57,760 nt of DNA from Paramoeba atlantica (taxonomy: Eukaryota; Discosea). Made by a program: the position numbers and the translations under genes. The notes below the pieces were generated by a model, which was given only the letters and a program-made list of their open reading frames with translations, did not search any database and had not been told where the DNA came from. The stretch is from NCBI GenBank assembly GCA_977017575.1, contig CDRNVI010000176.1, positions 1 through 57,760 on the forward strand, in the 5' to 3' direction. This document shows, in pieces, positions 10,409 through 21,486 of this stretch (its first letter is position 1; each line of letters begins with the position of its first letter).

Positions 10409-12125
10409 ATGGGGTGGCAAGTTTGTGGCTTCCTTCTTTTCCTTCTTGTGAATATTTGCTTTGCTCAACAACTCCCTCCTGAAACAATCAACGGTTTGTG
10501 TCCACTACTCTTTTTCAAATCTTAGTGTTATCTTCTTCTCAATTTATCTTTTTCTCACAAAAACTCCTTTCCTTCCTTCACTAGCTCTTGAAGAATTGTA
10601 CAATTCAACAGATGGACCAAATTGGTTTCGAAATGATAATTGGTTGAGTTCTTACTCTCCTTGTGACCCATACTATGGTTGGTATGGAGTCGACTGTCTT
10701 CTTCATCAATTGGATGACTTGTTTGTCTTTCTTTTGTTTGAGAGAGAAACAGAAAAACAGATCCTTTCTTTTCTTTTTCAAACTAAAAAAATCATTTTGA
10801 CAGATCCCTGGAGGGTAATGGTCTTAATGGAACTTTACCTTCATCTATTTTCACTGATATTTCAGAGATGGAATACTTGTATTTTACTTTATTTGATTTG
10901 AATTCTTTTTTCATTTTCGGTCCTTTGTTGAAGACTCAATTCTCTCTCTTTTCATTTAGGTATCTTTCTTACAATACACTTTCAGGAACATTACCTGATT
11001 CAATTGGATACACAACAGTCACGCGTCAGATGTAATTTTTTTTCCTCTTTTTCATTATTGTTTTTTTCTTTTCTTAGATTATAATTATCAAATAAATAGA
11101 TTATTAGATCATAACCAATTGATTGGAACCCTTCCTGATACTTTTCAGCAAGACACAGAGGGTTTCTTCCCTAATTTGTTTGTCTTTTTTTAAAATGAGA
11201 TTCATTTTTTTCTTTTTTAAAATGGATTGATTGATTTTTGATCAAAGGTATTTGGACAACAATCAACTGACCGGAACTATTCCTCAATCTTTTTATATTG
11301 TATATTCAACTGCGGCTCGCTTTGATACCAGTGACAATTATTTTCTTTGTCCTTTCCCTTTTTATTGTGATTATTATGATCCTTATTATTATGACTGTGG
11401 AGAATGCTACCAACTGATTGAACAAGTTGAAGTTGATTCTTTGACAAGTTTTTACAAAGATACAAATGGTCCACAATGGAAACAATCAACAAATTGGTTG
11501 AATGGAAATCCTTGTGATTATGATCTAAATTTACAATGGTTTGGTGTTGAATGTGTATTTGATGAAAAGAAACACCAACAACAGATTGGATCTTTGAATT
11601 TGGCGAATAATGGACTTCAAGGACAAGTTATCTTGGATTCTTTGAGTGGATTGACTCAATTGGATCTCTCACAAAATGATTTTGATCCAAGTTCACTTCC
11701 TGATTTATCAGATTCTCCTCAACTTGTAAGTCATTCTTTTTTTTTTTGATTTTTGACTTGAGCTAAAAACACAATATTTATTTTTTTTATTTATTTCAAA
11801 CAAAAAGGTAACTTTGGATCTTTCTCAAAATAATTTTACTGGAACGATTCCATCTTCTCTTGATCAATTATTATCGTTGGAAACTCTTAATTTAAGTGTC
11901 AATTCATTGAGTGGAATTCTTCCAAGATCTGTTTGTGGAAGTTATTATCTCAACTTAACAGTTTTTTTCTTTTTCTTTTTCTTTTTCTTTTTTTTTTGTT
12001 ATTAAAAGAAAAGAGAGGAATAATTTGTATTTTTTCAACAGGGAAATGATTGGGCATGTCCATTACCACCATGTTGTGATCAAGCAACTCCACCAGGAAA
12101 TGAACCATGTGGATCTTGCTCTTGA
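10409..12125 (+). CDS. Secreted leucine-rich-repeat protein, copy 2 (intact, 386 aa)
   Basis: Eight exons with fully consistent phases: 10409-10493, 10585-10720, 10804-10878, 10960-11031, 11100-11177, 11248-11725, 11808-11960, 12042-12125 (1161 nt). Order: signal peptide, LRR N-cap (LYNSTDGPNWFRNDNW, WYGVDC), repeats (NGLNGTLPSSIF, NTLSGTLPDSIG, NQLIGTLPDTF, NQLTGTIPQSF), a Tyr/Asp/Cys-rich linker, a second N-cap (WKQSTNWLNGNPC, WFGVEC), repeats ending QNNFTGTIPSS and NSLSGILPRSVCG, then CPLPPCCDQATPPGNEPC to the stop. It is a close tandem paralogue of the gene at 7733. Most differences are in the linker before the second N-cap, where the coding length differs by 18 nt. A ligand cannot be inferred. 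Confidence 0.88.
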
Positions 12126-12517
12126 ATTTTAAATAAAGAATAGTCAAGTTTGATCAGTTTTACTCTTGAGACCAATTCTCGAGTGGAATTGAGAAAGCTT
12201 GAGAATTATTGTTGTATGAAACTCTCAATTAAATTTTTCCTGTTTGTATGAAGAGTCTCTTTTTTTTTTTTTTTTCATTGCTACCGTGTGATGTTGTCAA
12301 ACTCCCAACCAACAGGGCGGGTCTTCAATGCACAAAAGAAAAAAGCAAGAGAAAAAAATATCCTTGACCTCCCAGGAGTTAATTTTTTCTCTTTTACCTT
12401 TTATCTTCTATTGACAAGAGCTCTGAGTTGAGATCCAATTCACAATTTTCTATTTGTTTGAGTAAATTCATTTTGAGATGGGCAATGTACCAACCAAACT
12501 GAGTATTGATCGAAAAT
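12126..12517. other. Convergent intergenic region
   Basis: AT-rich, with AATAAA at about 12133 shortly after the LRR stop, a plausible polyadenylation signal. No gene is seen before the minus-strand sulfotransferase C stop at 12518. Confidence 0.5.
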
Positions 12518-15500
12518 TTAAACCACACAAGAAAAATTGATTAAAAAGAATAAAAAGATACCAAGCATCGATTTCATTTTTTCCAGCGCAATATCATAAA
12601 GTCTATCAAGAGGATGAGAGAAAAAGAGAGAAAAAGAAGAGAGAAAAAGAAGAGAGAAAAAGAAGAGAGAAAAAGAAGAGAGAAAAAGAAAAACCTGTTA
12701 TCATACATGTGATTTTGTTCAATTTTTTGCCAAATGGAAGAATTGTACATTTTTTTTTGAGGGAGCTCTCCTATTTGGAAAGTCTGCGAGTGAAGTGAAA
12801 AGAGAAAAAGGAGATCAGAACAAAAGAAAAAGGAAAAAGATGGAAAAAGGGAAATGATGTAGAAAGTGAAAAGGTACTCAAAAAAAAGAAAATACAAAAC
12901 CTTTTTTCGAGTTTTATTCATCTCAATGTTCATAATTTTCCTTCTAAAGAAAATTAGAGAAATAAAACAGAATTTGGATAATAAGAAAGAAGAGAGAAAG
13001 AGAAAGAGAAAGAAACTACTTGAAAATGTGAGGATATCGTGAAGAAAGAAGAGCTTCCATTCCAAGAAAGTTCTCCAATACGCCAACAACATCCATTTGC
13101 TCTAGAAAATAAAATTAAAAAAAGAAAGAGAGAGAAGAGAGAGAGAAGAGAGAGAGAAGGAAGAAGAGATACTTAAATGTTCTTCTGCTTGTAGAAATGA
13201 ATCTAAATCAGGAGGAGAAACACATGGTGGTCCATGTCCACATAAATATAGTGTTTGATAATTTGGAATGGGGCACCCGCTCGGAATTTCTGGAAGAGAA
13301 GAGGAGAAGGGGAGAGAGTGGAGAGGGAGAGTAAGAGAAGGGGAAAGAAGGAGAAGGAGGAGAAGGTGAAAAAGAAATGAAAAAAACCTTTTTGATTTTT
13401 GTCTTCGATGCATTTTTCCAAACTTGGCTCTGCAAAAAAGTTGAAAAAAAGAATCAATTTTTAGAATACTGATATCAATTAAGAGATATTAACAAAATAG
13501 AAAAGAGAGGGAGAAGAGAAAAAAAAAGAAAAGAAAAACCATTTCCAAAACTAGTGGTAAGAGTTTTCCAATATTCAAACTGAGAAATATAACGATCTGC
13601 AGGCTTTCTCATCATTGTAAACATACTTGGCTATTTGAGTTTTATAATTAATTATTATTTCATTATTTCGTTATTTCGTGATTGAGTTTTTCGTGTTTTT
13701 TGAATTTTATTTTTGTTATTAGATTTTATTGTGCTTTTTTGAGGTTTGGGCGGTTTGTGGTTGATGTGTTTTTTTCTTCTTTCCAATAAACACCCAAACT
13801 AAATCAAACAAAAAAATGAAATAAATAAAATAAAATAAAAAAAGGAATACCTGAGGAAGAGAATAGCGTGTAAAATTAGGAAATAGAAAATGTTGTCCAG
13901 CAATTAAAAAAGATTGGGATCTTTTACCATCATTCATAATTCTGTGAACCATTTTTTCTTCTTCCTCAAGAGAGAGTATTTTTTCTGCTGTCAATCCAAT
14001 TGAATTCCGAACTTTTGGATCCTTTGTTCTAAAAAGTTAAATCTTAAAAAAACAATAATTTTTTTTTGAAAAAAATAATAGGGCGATGGCTCTAATTTGA
14101 GAAACGTCCCCCTTTCAAATTGATTTTGAAGAAGTTTATGAAAAGTATTTATTGTGCTTTTTCAATAAAATAAATTTTTGAAAACTCCACCTTTCAAGTC
14201 GAGGTTTGTTTTGTGTGAGAAACCAGCCAAAACAAAACCATGTCCACTGGCCCCCAGTTTTTTCAGAGAATGTTCCATTTGGGGAGCTCTTTCATCCTTT
14301 TTGAATTTTCCCTTGATGGCTCAATCTTCTTGGAAAAGAAAGTTGCAAGAAACAGTCGTGCATTTTACGTTTGGCAAACGCAGGAGCCACCGGATGCGAA
14401 GAGACCAAAGATTGAACGTCTTTTTGTCGAGTTTTGTGCTGCTCCAAATGGTCATTGAGGTCCCCCGACCGTTTTCAAGTTTCAAGGGCAACTCTTTATC
14501 GAGTTTTAGCCTTGAATGAGGTGGAAGAGGTGCCAGAAGATGGTGTTCAAACAGTGAAAGTTCCACGGAGGGGTCGCCCCACAACTCTGACTGTCAGCGA
14601 AGAAGAGATGATTCTTCGAGCCTGTCAAGCTTTCGAAAGTGTTTACACTATCATTACACTTTCGAAAGCTTGACAGGCTCAATTGTCGTCAATGAAGCTC
14701 ATCATGCTGCTTTGATGAGGCATGGTGATGCAGAACAAGGGAGTGATGTGGTGTGGGAAGCGAATGCCTGTGCACGGTATGATCGGGTCGGGAGGTCGAC
14801 GTTGGGTAGAGGGGCTCCCTCCTGTCTCGTCATCCCCAAATATCTCTTAGCCATTCTCAACGACCAATTGAGAAGGAAAGAGCTGCAAAAACCCAACCAG
14901 AAATTTCTTTACAGCATTTTCGGAACCTTGTTCATGACCATCGCCAAAGGTCAGAGTGTTTCTAGTTGGACTTTGCCTTCATCTGAAGGCTTAGTTACTC
15001 GTGAGGGTGGCCTTGGGCGAGATCCTGGAAGAGATGTCTTGGAGGTGAGAGTGATTGATGACAAACCAACTCTCTTTGTTTTACCCTTAAATGCCCCCCT
15101 TGAACCTCTGGATCCTTTGAGAGTGGTTGCAATTGATGAAAAGCCTTTGAGTCCTGATGCTCCTTGTAGTGAGCGTATGTCAGCATTGGGTGTCCGACAT
15201 TCTGTTGGGTCAAGCCGTTCTTCAACATGGACAGTTACCCCTGTCATTAATGCTGCTGGAGATTTGATTTTCACCCAACTGATTACTCGGGGTGGATCTG
15301 TTGGATGTGGGACTTTGGTCCAGATTGCAAATTATCTGCACTTGGCAAGGACAGAAAAAGGGTTCAAACTGATGACTCTTTTCTGAAATTTGCGGCTGTT
15401 TGGTTGCCTCACATTCCAACTTCTGAAGAAAATCCTGGTGTTCTGGTTGTTGATGGGCATGCCAGCCATCTGACCCGAGCTTTTTCTCTTCTTGCGGCAA

Positions 15501-17535
15501 AACATTATTTATTGGTGATTTGTTGAGTATTCTTCTTCAAGCAGGTGACAATGGTGTGAATCACTGGATTGATGCCAATTATGCTCGGGAATACACAACG
15601 ATTTTTTCAGTGACCAAAGGGTCTGTGACTATTGACCATGTATTCTTGCAATTTCTCGTGTTGTGAAGAGGATGACAGAAAAAAAGAGCCTTGTCCAGCA
15701 CTCTTTTCAGGCTGTCTCTCTGACCGGTGACATCCGAGATTGTATTGGTCATTGGATTCCCGAACAATTTGCCATACAAAGCCCTTCCGAAAGTTTTGAA
15801 GCCTTTTTTGAATGTTTTTTTTTCGCTTGATCAAACGGCACTTCCATGGAATTCTCCCATCTTTCTCCCGGACAGTTATCGCTCTCAAGTCTCACCTGTT
15901 TTGAAAGAAAAGTTTCAAAACTTAGTTGGCAGAAGAAGCCAGTGATCCCCAAAAATTGCTCGTGGGAGAGTCATTCACTGCGTATCAGTTGTCACGGAGC
16001 CAAAATAGCGATGAAGAGTTGGCTGTTCGTCTCTGGGGGCCAAAGATGGAGTGGAAAGAAGAGAACCAAGTATCTCAAGCACCAACAAAATTTTTTTGTC
16101 AATGTTTCAATTGGAGTGGTTCATCAGCCATTGCTGAAGCAGAGGCTGCAGACACAAAAGCAAAAGAAGCAGAACAAGAGCGAGAAAGACGAGAAAAAAA
16201 CTGACAGGAACAACTTGTCAAAGAGGCTCCTCTCGTTGAGGTTTTCCACCAACTTGGATTGTGTGACGAACTGGGAAGCCAAAAAAAGATCTTCTGTGTC
16301 AGTTTGCTCCTTCAGCTTTCCCAACGAAGGAACACAATAAGAACATTGTCTTGTCAACAAGATATTCATCTCGACCACCAGTTCCATCTCCTCGACCACC
16401 AGTTCTATCTCCTCGACCACCAGTTCTATCTCCTCGACCCCAGTTACATCTCAACCTCAGTTCCATCTCGACCAGTAGTAGTTGTTTCATTTCAACCTTC
16501 TCCAACGAGCAGTCCTAGTTATCCTGTTAGTTCCCAACCACCCCCAACTCTCGAGAAAAAGATATATTTGAATAAGCACCCCATCTTGAGTCGGGACAGG
16601 AGGTAATGGTGTATTATTTTTGATGTGTTCCTGGGATAGAGTCGATGGGACTTTTGTATTCACACAATTATATTCCCTCTGGTGGGGGCAAATATTGGTG
16701 GGGAAAACAGTTTTAAAGACTGCACCTTCAATTTTTCAAAACCAAAAAAAAAAGAAACGAAATATTGAAGGAAAGGAGGAAAAAGTGAAGATGATAAAAA
16801 TAAACTTTGTGATCACTCTTTATCTTCAAACTTTTTTTGGACATCAGAAAAGGCCACCTCTCGATATCTGCATGTAAACTCCGTTCAGAGAATGGTTTCA
16901 GGGATCTGTCTGGGGATGTGCACAGCAGCTCTCGTTCCCCAACGCACAAAACAACAAAGTCAAATAGCGAAATCTAGCCAAAACACGATCCTCAACGGTT
17001 ACATCATTCTTCTCGAAATTCCCCCACGAAAACCTGTTGGATCACTTCTCCAATTCTCTCTTCCTCCTTTCGCATTCCAAGAAAAGCTCAATTCCCAGAA
17101 CAGAACTCTCGTAAGGAGTTGACAAACTTTCTTCCTTTTCTGAGAATTTGACAAGTCGTCACAAAACCTTTACCATAAAATATTTTTCAAGAAGATCTAG
17201 AATCTGATTCTTGATAATGTCTGGCTCTGATGATATCCCCTCCTCCACTACCGTGGCATATGAATTTATTCAGCAACTGACATTTTATTTTTCTTGTCAT
17301 GAGTCGTCTTTCTTCCCAAAGGGAAGACAGGAAAAGGCCACAAAAATCAAACAAAGAAAAGAATAAAAAGAAAAAAAGAAAAAAATCTCTCAAACAGAGA
17401 AAACAAAGAAAGAATAAGAAATAAAATAAAAAAAATCACAAACAACATCAACCAAGAACGAAGAGAAGAAGATCCACTTTTCCCAATTCGAAGATACATT
17501 ACAAAGTTTGGTTGAGGGTTCACCATGCATGGTTC
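12518..17535 (-). CDS. Sulfotransferase paralogue C, split by a transposon in its second visible intron
   Basis: The PAPS-loop exon ends at 17447 and reads VMYLRIGKSGSSSLRSWL. The next exon is 13851-14028 (DPKVRNSIGLTAEK, then AGQHFLFPNFTRYSLPQ). Downstream exons are 13540-13630 (MFTMMRKPADRYISQFEYW), 13388-13429 (LEKCIEDKNQK), 13173-13289 (CPIPNYQTLYLCGHGPPC), 13020-13101 (VVGVLENFLGMEALL), 12901-12943, 12695-12783 (NSSIWQKIEQNHMYDNR) and a last exon with RLYDIALEKMKSML, ending at TAA 12518-12520. Phases agree throughout, including across the 3.4-kb intron, because the loop exon leaves two bases and the 178-nt exon restores frame. The N-terminal exon before the loop was not resolved. Codons for the PAPS and substrate regions are intact, so the gene may work if the long intron is removed. 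Confidence 0.72.
13782..14085 (-). repeat. Segmental duplicate, copy 1 (sulfotransferase C exon plus flanks)
   Basis: This stretch is nearly identical to 19118-19410. Seen differences include CTTCCTCAAG versus CTTTCTCAAG and CTGTCAATCC versus CTGTTAATCC. It contains the complete 178-nt exon of sulfotransferase C with its splice sites. Confidence 0.9.
14240..15663 (+). pseudogene. DDE superfamily transposase, multiply frameshifted
   Basis: Order of recognisable parts: a helix-turn-helix stretch (RFQVSRATLYRVLALNEVEE), a basic linker (KVPRRGRPTTLTVSEEEM), then a catalytic region with VVAIDEKPLSPDAP (likely first Asp), VLVVDGHASHLTRAFSLLA (second Asp in the typical D-G-H-x-S-H context of DDE_1 transposases) and GDNGVNHWIDANYAREYT (third acidic position region). 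Frames change near 14455, at the 14618-14680 hairpin, near 15300-15330 and near 15515, so no complete protein can be made. The family assignment (DDE_1, pogo/CENP-B-like) is inference from the spacing of these motifs. Confidence 0.65.
14618..14680. repeat. 25-bp perfect inverted repeat (hairpin 2)
   Basis: The arm at 14618-14642 (GAGCCTGTCAAGCTTTCGAA...) is repeated exactly in reverse complement at 14656-14680 with a 13-nt loop. It lies inside transposase coding sequence and causes a frame change and early stop. Confidence 0.92.
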
Positions 17536-17952
17536 TCTTCTTCTTCTCTTCTCTTCTTCCTTTTTTGAAAATCAGATTTTAGGAAGAGGGAAGAGAGAAT
17601 TCCCCATTTTGAGAGGAGAAAGAGAAGAGGGAGAAAGAGAAGAGAAGGAACAAACATCAATCAACCCTTCTTGAAGAAGAAAACCATCTTTTCCAAAAAG
17701 AGAAAAAGAGAAAAAGAACAAACAAACAAAAATCTTTGTTCCCAACATCCCCAAAAAACAAGAAAAACAAAAAAAAAAAAAAGACAGTGGTGTCCCATTC
17801 GGTGTCCAATTTATTTTTTTTTGGCTCTCAAAAAGCACCAAAACGAAAATGACATTTTTTCTTTTTCTTTTTCTTTTTTTTCTTTTTTTCGGAAAACGGG
17901 AGAGTTTGGAAAGAGAGAAAGGGGAGAGAAAGAGAAAGATTCAATCAAATCA
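17536..17952. promoter_or_regulatory. Divergent region upstream of the DPWNEP gene, copy 1
   Basis: The segment (GGAAGAGGG, GAGAATTCCCCATTTTGAGA, then ACCATCTTTTCC and GTGTCCCATTCGGTGTCC) is shared almost base for base with 19870-20270 upstream of copy 2. On the minus strand it has an open hydrophobic frame that might supply the missing N-terminal exon of sulfotransferase C, but no splice join could be confirmed. Confidence 0.4.
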
Positions 17953-18836
17953 ATGGATCCATGGAATGAACCACAGATGGAGGAGTACACTGACAAAGAA
18001 CCATTTGATCTGGAAAAAAGTGCAACTGCAATTTCTGTCAAAAAAAGTGTGGGAGAGGATGGGAGAATGGAAGTGAGCGCTCGTTTTCCTCTTGGACCAA
18101 CTCCTTTGTATTTTGGTCCTCCTTTTACTTTTGATTCTTCTGAGTTTGTTTCTTTTTCTTTTTCTTTTTCTTTTTTCTCTTTTTTTGTGTTCTCAAATTC
18201 TTTCAACAACTTTTTGAGCCGTCCTTCAAATTCAAACAAACTTTTTCCTTTTCTCATTTTCCTTTTTCAAGAATGTCATGGAGTTTCAAAACAAGGACAC
18301 ATAACAACAATTGTTGGATATGTGGTTTGGTTCCAATTGGAAAAAAAGATTATCGAGGTCCCTTCACTCCTGGCAAATCAATCTGTTTGGAAGAAGAAAA
18401 AGATGCTATTGTTGTTACCCCAAATTATGAATCTGCAGGTAGAGGTTGTAATATACCCCGTGAAAAGGAGATGGATTTTCATGAAAAAGATATTGAGGTT
18501 TGTTTTGAACATTTTCTTTTTTTTCTCTCTCTCTCTTTTTGATCAATTTTTTGACTTTTGAATTCTTTGAAAAGGTTCGAGTTTTGGGAAAACGAAAAGA
18601 AGTGATCTTCACAGCCACAAAAGGGGAACAAGTACAAACAACCATTTTTGATGTTTCAGGTTCCAAATGGGCTGATGGTTTTTCTTTGTGTATTGCTGGT
18701 TACTATACAGGAGAACTCGAAGCGGTAATCTTTTTTCTTTCTTTTCTATCTCTCTCTTTCTTTGACTCATCGTTCGATCTTTTCTTCTCAGGAACAAACA
18801 CTGGCACTCTCCATCAAACCTGCAAAGAGATCTTGA
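17953..18836 (+). CDS. Unrecognised protein (203 aa), tandem copy 1
   Basis: Four exons, all phases consistent: 17953-18143, 18272-18497, 18575-18724, 18792-18836 (612 nt). Start context is ATCAATGG. The protein begins MDPWNEPQMEEYTDKEPFDL, then has a beta-rich stretch (RFPLGPTPLYFGPPFTFDSS), a single CWICG pair, NPREKE-type charged loops (IPREKEMDFHEKDIE), then VRVLGKRKEVIFTATKGE and KWADGFSLCIAGYYTGELE, ending EQTLALSIKPAKRS. There is no signal peptide or membrane segment. The pattern looks like a small beta-sandwich domain, but I cannot name a family. It is divergent to sulfotransferase C and duplicated at 20275. Confidence 0.85.
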
Positions 18837-19117
18837 ATGATGAAAAGTGAGGGGGAAACAATTGTTTTTTGAGTCTTTCTCCTTTTGAGATTTTTTCTTG
18901 AAAAAGAGAAAGAAAAGAAAGAAAAGAAAGAAAATCCTAAATGTGCCAAGAGTAGATCTTGTTTTTGCAGTTTCTTTCGTTGTTTTCTTCTTCGTTGGGG
19001 TTTTGTGTTGCTTTTGTGCAACAGGGACGAGTATTGTGGCAGTGGTTTTGTCAAGGTTGTGATCATTTTTCCTCTTAGAGGGAGAAGAGCGATGATTTGA
19101 AGTTTTGTTTGTGTTTT

Positions 19118-19410
19118 TTTCTTCTTTCCAATAAACACCCAAACTAAATCAAACAAAAAAATGAAATAAATAAAATAAAATAAAAAAAGGAATACCTGAG
19201 GAAGAGAATAGCGTGTAAAATTAGGAAATAGAAAATGTTGTCCAGCAATTAAAAAAGATTGGGATCTTTTACCATCATTCATAATTCTGTGAACCATTTT
19301 TTCTTCTTTCTCAAGAGAGAGTATTTTTTCTGCTGTTAATCCAATTGAATTCCGAACTTTTGGATCCTTTGTTCTAAAAAGTTAAATCTTAAAAAAACAA
19401 TTAAAAAAAT
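19118..19410 (-). pseudogene. Orphan sulfotransferase exon (segmental duplicate, copy 2)
   Basis: A near-identical copy of 13782-14085. It encodes DPKVRNSIGLTAEK and AGQHFLFPNFTRYSLPQ with intact splice sites. No PAPS-loop exon follows upstream (19.4-20.2 kb) and no downstream exons are present, so it cannot make an enzyme. It sits between the two DPWNEP copies and was probably carried by the duplication that produced them. Confidence 0.8.
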
Positions 19411-19419
19411 TTAAAAAAA

Positions 19420-19850
19420 AGAATAGAAGTTAATGGGTCGATGATTCGCAGAAAGTTTACTCTCAGGAGAAATACAAGAAGTTTTGGAACACTCTGTTCC
19501 ACAACTTCTTGTATTTGAATTCTATTTTGGTGGATGGAATGGTTGTTGAAGTGAATGATACACAGTGCCCTCTCACATCACGGACTTTTCGGAATGGAAA
19601 AACACTCGGTCCAAGCCATTGTTTTTTTTTGTCTCTCCTCGTCGGTGGAATTGTTTTCTTATGTTTCTGAAAAATTTGAAGGAGGATCGACAATAAAACC
19701 CACCTCTGAAAACTGTCTCTGAAAAACTTGCCCAAAACTTGAGAAATCGAACGAAGAAAAAAAATCTACTCAAGTTTGAGATAGTTGTGGGTGACATCAG
19801 AAAAGGTGGCCACCTCTCGAAATCTGCAAGAAAACATGAACTCACACATG
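19420..19850. mobile_element. Second transposon remnant beside the orphan exon
   Basis: Non-intron-like sequence that shares GACATCAGAAAAGG, CCACCTCTCG and ATCTGCA with the right part of the 14090-17440 element. It includes a near-perfect inverted repeat (about 19478-19515: ACAAGAAGTTTTGGAAC against its complement with one mismatch). No intact frame is present. Confidence 0.5.
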
Positions 19851-20274
19851 AACCTCTCTTCTTCTTCTCTTCTCTTCTTCCTTTTTTGTTTTAGGAAGAG
19901 AGAAGAGAATTCCCCATTTTGAGAGGAGAAAGAGAAGAGGGAGAAGAGGGAGAAGAGGGAGAAGAGGGAGAAGAGGGAGAAGAGAAAGAACGTCCATCAA
20001 TCAACCCTCCTTGAGGAAGAAAACCATCTTTTCCAAAAAGAGAAAAAGAGAAAAAGAACAAACAAACAAAAATCTTTGTTCCCCCAAAAAAACAAAAACA
20101 AAAAAAAACAAAAAGACAGTGGTGTCCCATTCGGTGTCCAATTTTTTTTTTTTTGGCTCTCAAAAAGCATCAAAATGAAAATGATTTTTTTTCTTTTTCT
20201 TTTTCTTTTTTTCGGAAAACGGGAGAGTTTGGAAAGAGAGAAAGGGAGAGAAAGAGAAAGATTCAATCAAATCA

Positions 20275-21172
20275 ATGGATCCATGGAATGAACCACAGAT
20301 GGAGGAGTACATTGACAAAGAACCATTTGATTTGGAAAAAAGTGCAACTGCAATTTCTGTCAAAAAGAGAGTGGGAAAGGATGGGAGAATGGAAGTGAGC
20401 GCTCGTTTTCCTCTTGGACCAACTCCTTTGTATTTTGGTCCTCCTTTTACTTTTGATTCTTCTGAGTTTTGTTTCTTTTTCTTTTTCTTTTTCTTTTTTC
20501 TCTTTTTTTGTGTTCTCAAATTCTTTCAACAACTTTTTGAGCTGTCCTTCAAATTCAAACAAACTTTTTCCTTTTCTCATTTTCCTTTTTCAAGAATGTC
20601 GTGGAGTTTCAAAACAAGGACACATAAAAACAATTGTTGGATATGTGGTTTGGTTCCAATTGGAAAAAAAGATTATCGAGGTCCCTTAACTCCTGGCAAA
20701 TTGATATGTTTGGAAGAAGAAAAAGATGCTATTGTTGTTACCCCAAATTATGAATCTGCGAGTGGTAGAAGTCGTAATATACCCCGTGAAAAGGAGATGG
20801 ATTTTCATGAAAAAGATATTGAGGTTTGTTTTGAACATTTTCTTTTTTTTCTCTCTCTCTTTTTTTGATCAATTTTTTTGACTTTTGAATTATTTTTTTT
20901 TGAAAAGGTTCGAGTTTTGGGAAAACGAAAAGAAGTGATCTTCACAGCCACAAAAGGGGAACAAGTACAAACAACCATTTTTGATGTTTCAGGTTCCAAA
21001 TGGGCTGATGGTTTTTCTTTGTGTATTGCTGGTTACTATACAGGAGAACTCGAAGTGGTGATCTTTTTTCTTTCTTTTCTATCTCTCTCTTTCTTTGACT
21101 CATCATCCAATCTTTTTTTCTTCTCAGGAACAAATACTAGCACTCTCCATCAAACCTGCAAAGAGATCTTGA
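20275..21172 (+). CDS. Unrecognised protein (204 aa), tandem copy 2
   Basis: Four exons with the same structure as the gene at 17953: 20275-20465, 20595-20823, 20908-21057, 21128-21172 (615 nt). It differs from copy 1 by a few substitutions and one inserted codon in exon 2 (ESASGRSRN in place of ESAGRGCN). CWICG and KWADGFSLCIAGYYTGELE are kept. Flanking and intron sequences are also highly similar, and the shared downstream segment (GTGCCAAGAGTAGATCTTG) runs to about 21420. This points to a recent duplication of a unit of about 1.6 kb plus the orphan exon. Function unknown. Confidence 0.85.
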
Positions 21173-21486
21173 ATGATGAAAAGTGAGGGGGAAAAAATTG
21201 TTTTTTTGAGCGTTTCTCCTTTTGAGATTTCTTCTTGAAAAAGAGAAAGAAAAGAAAGAAAATCCTAAATGTGCCAAGAGTAGATCTTGTTTTTGCAGTT
21301 TCTTTCGTTGTTTTCTTCTTGGTTGGGGTTTTGTGTTGCTTTTGTGCGACAGGGACGAGTATTGTGGCAGTGGTTTGGTCAAGGTTGTGATCATTTTTCC
21401 TCAGAGAGGGAGAAGAGCTAATAAAATCTGAACACAAAAAGCTTTTTTTTGTTTTTATTCATTTTCTCATTTTTTCTTTTTCTTTC

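Larger units (their letters stand above)
14090..17440 (+). mobile_element. Decayed DDE-type DNA transposon inside a sulfotransferase intron
   Basis: A ~3.35-kb block with less biased composition than the surrounding introns lies between two exons of minus-strand sulfotransferase C. It contains broken plus-strand transposase frames (14240-15663) and further coding-like fragments to about 16610 (SDPQKLLVGESFTAYQLSRS, EAEAADTKAKEAEQERERR, and a VVVSFQPSPTSSPSYP-type Pro/Ser stretch). A segment near 16848 (ACATCAGAAAAGG, CCACCTCTCG, ATCTGCA) recurs near 19797, showing a second partial copy. Terminal inverted repeats were not identified, so the element's limits are approximate. Confidence 0.65.
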
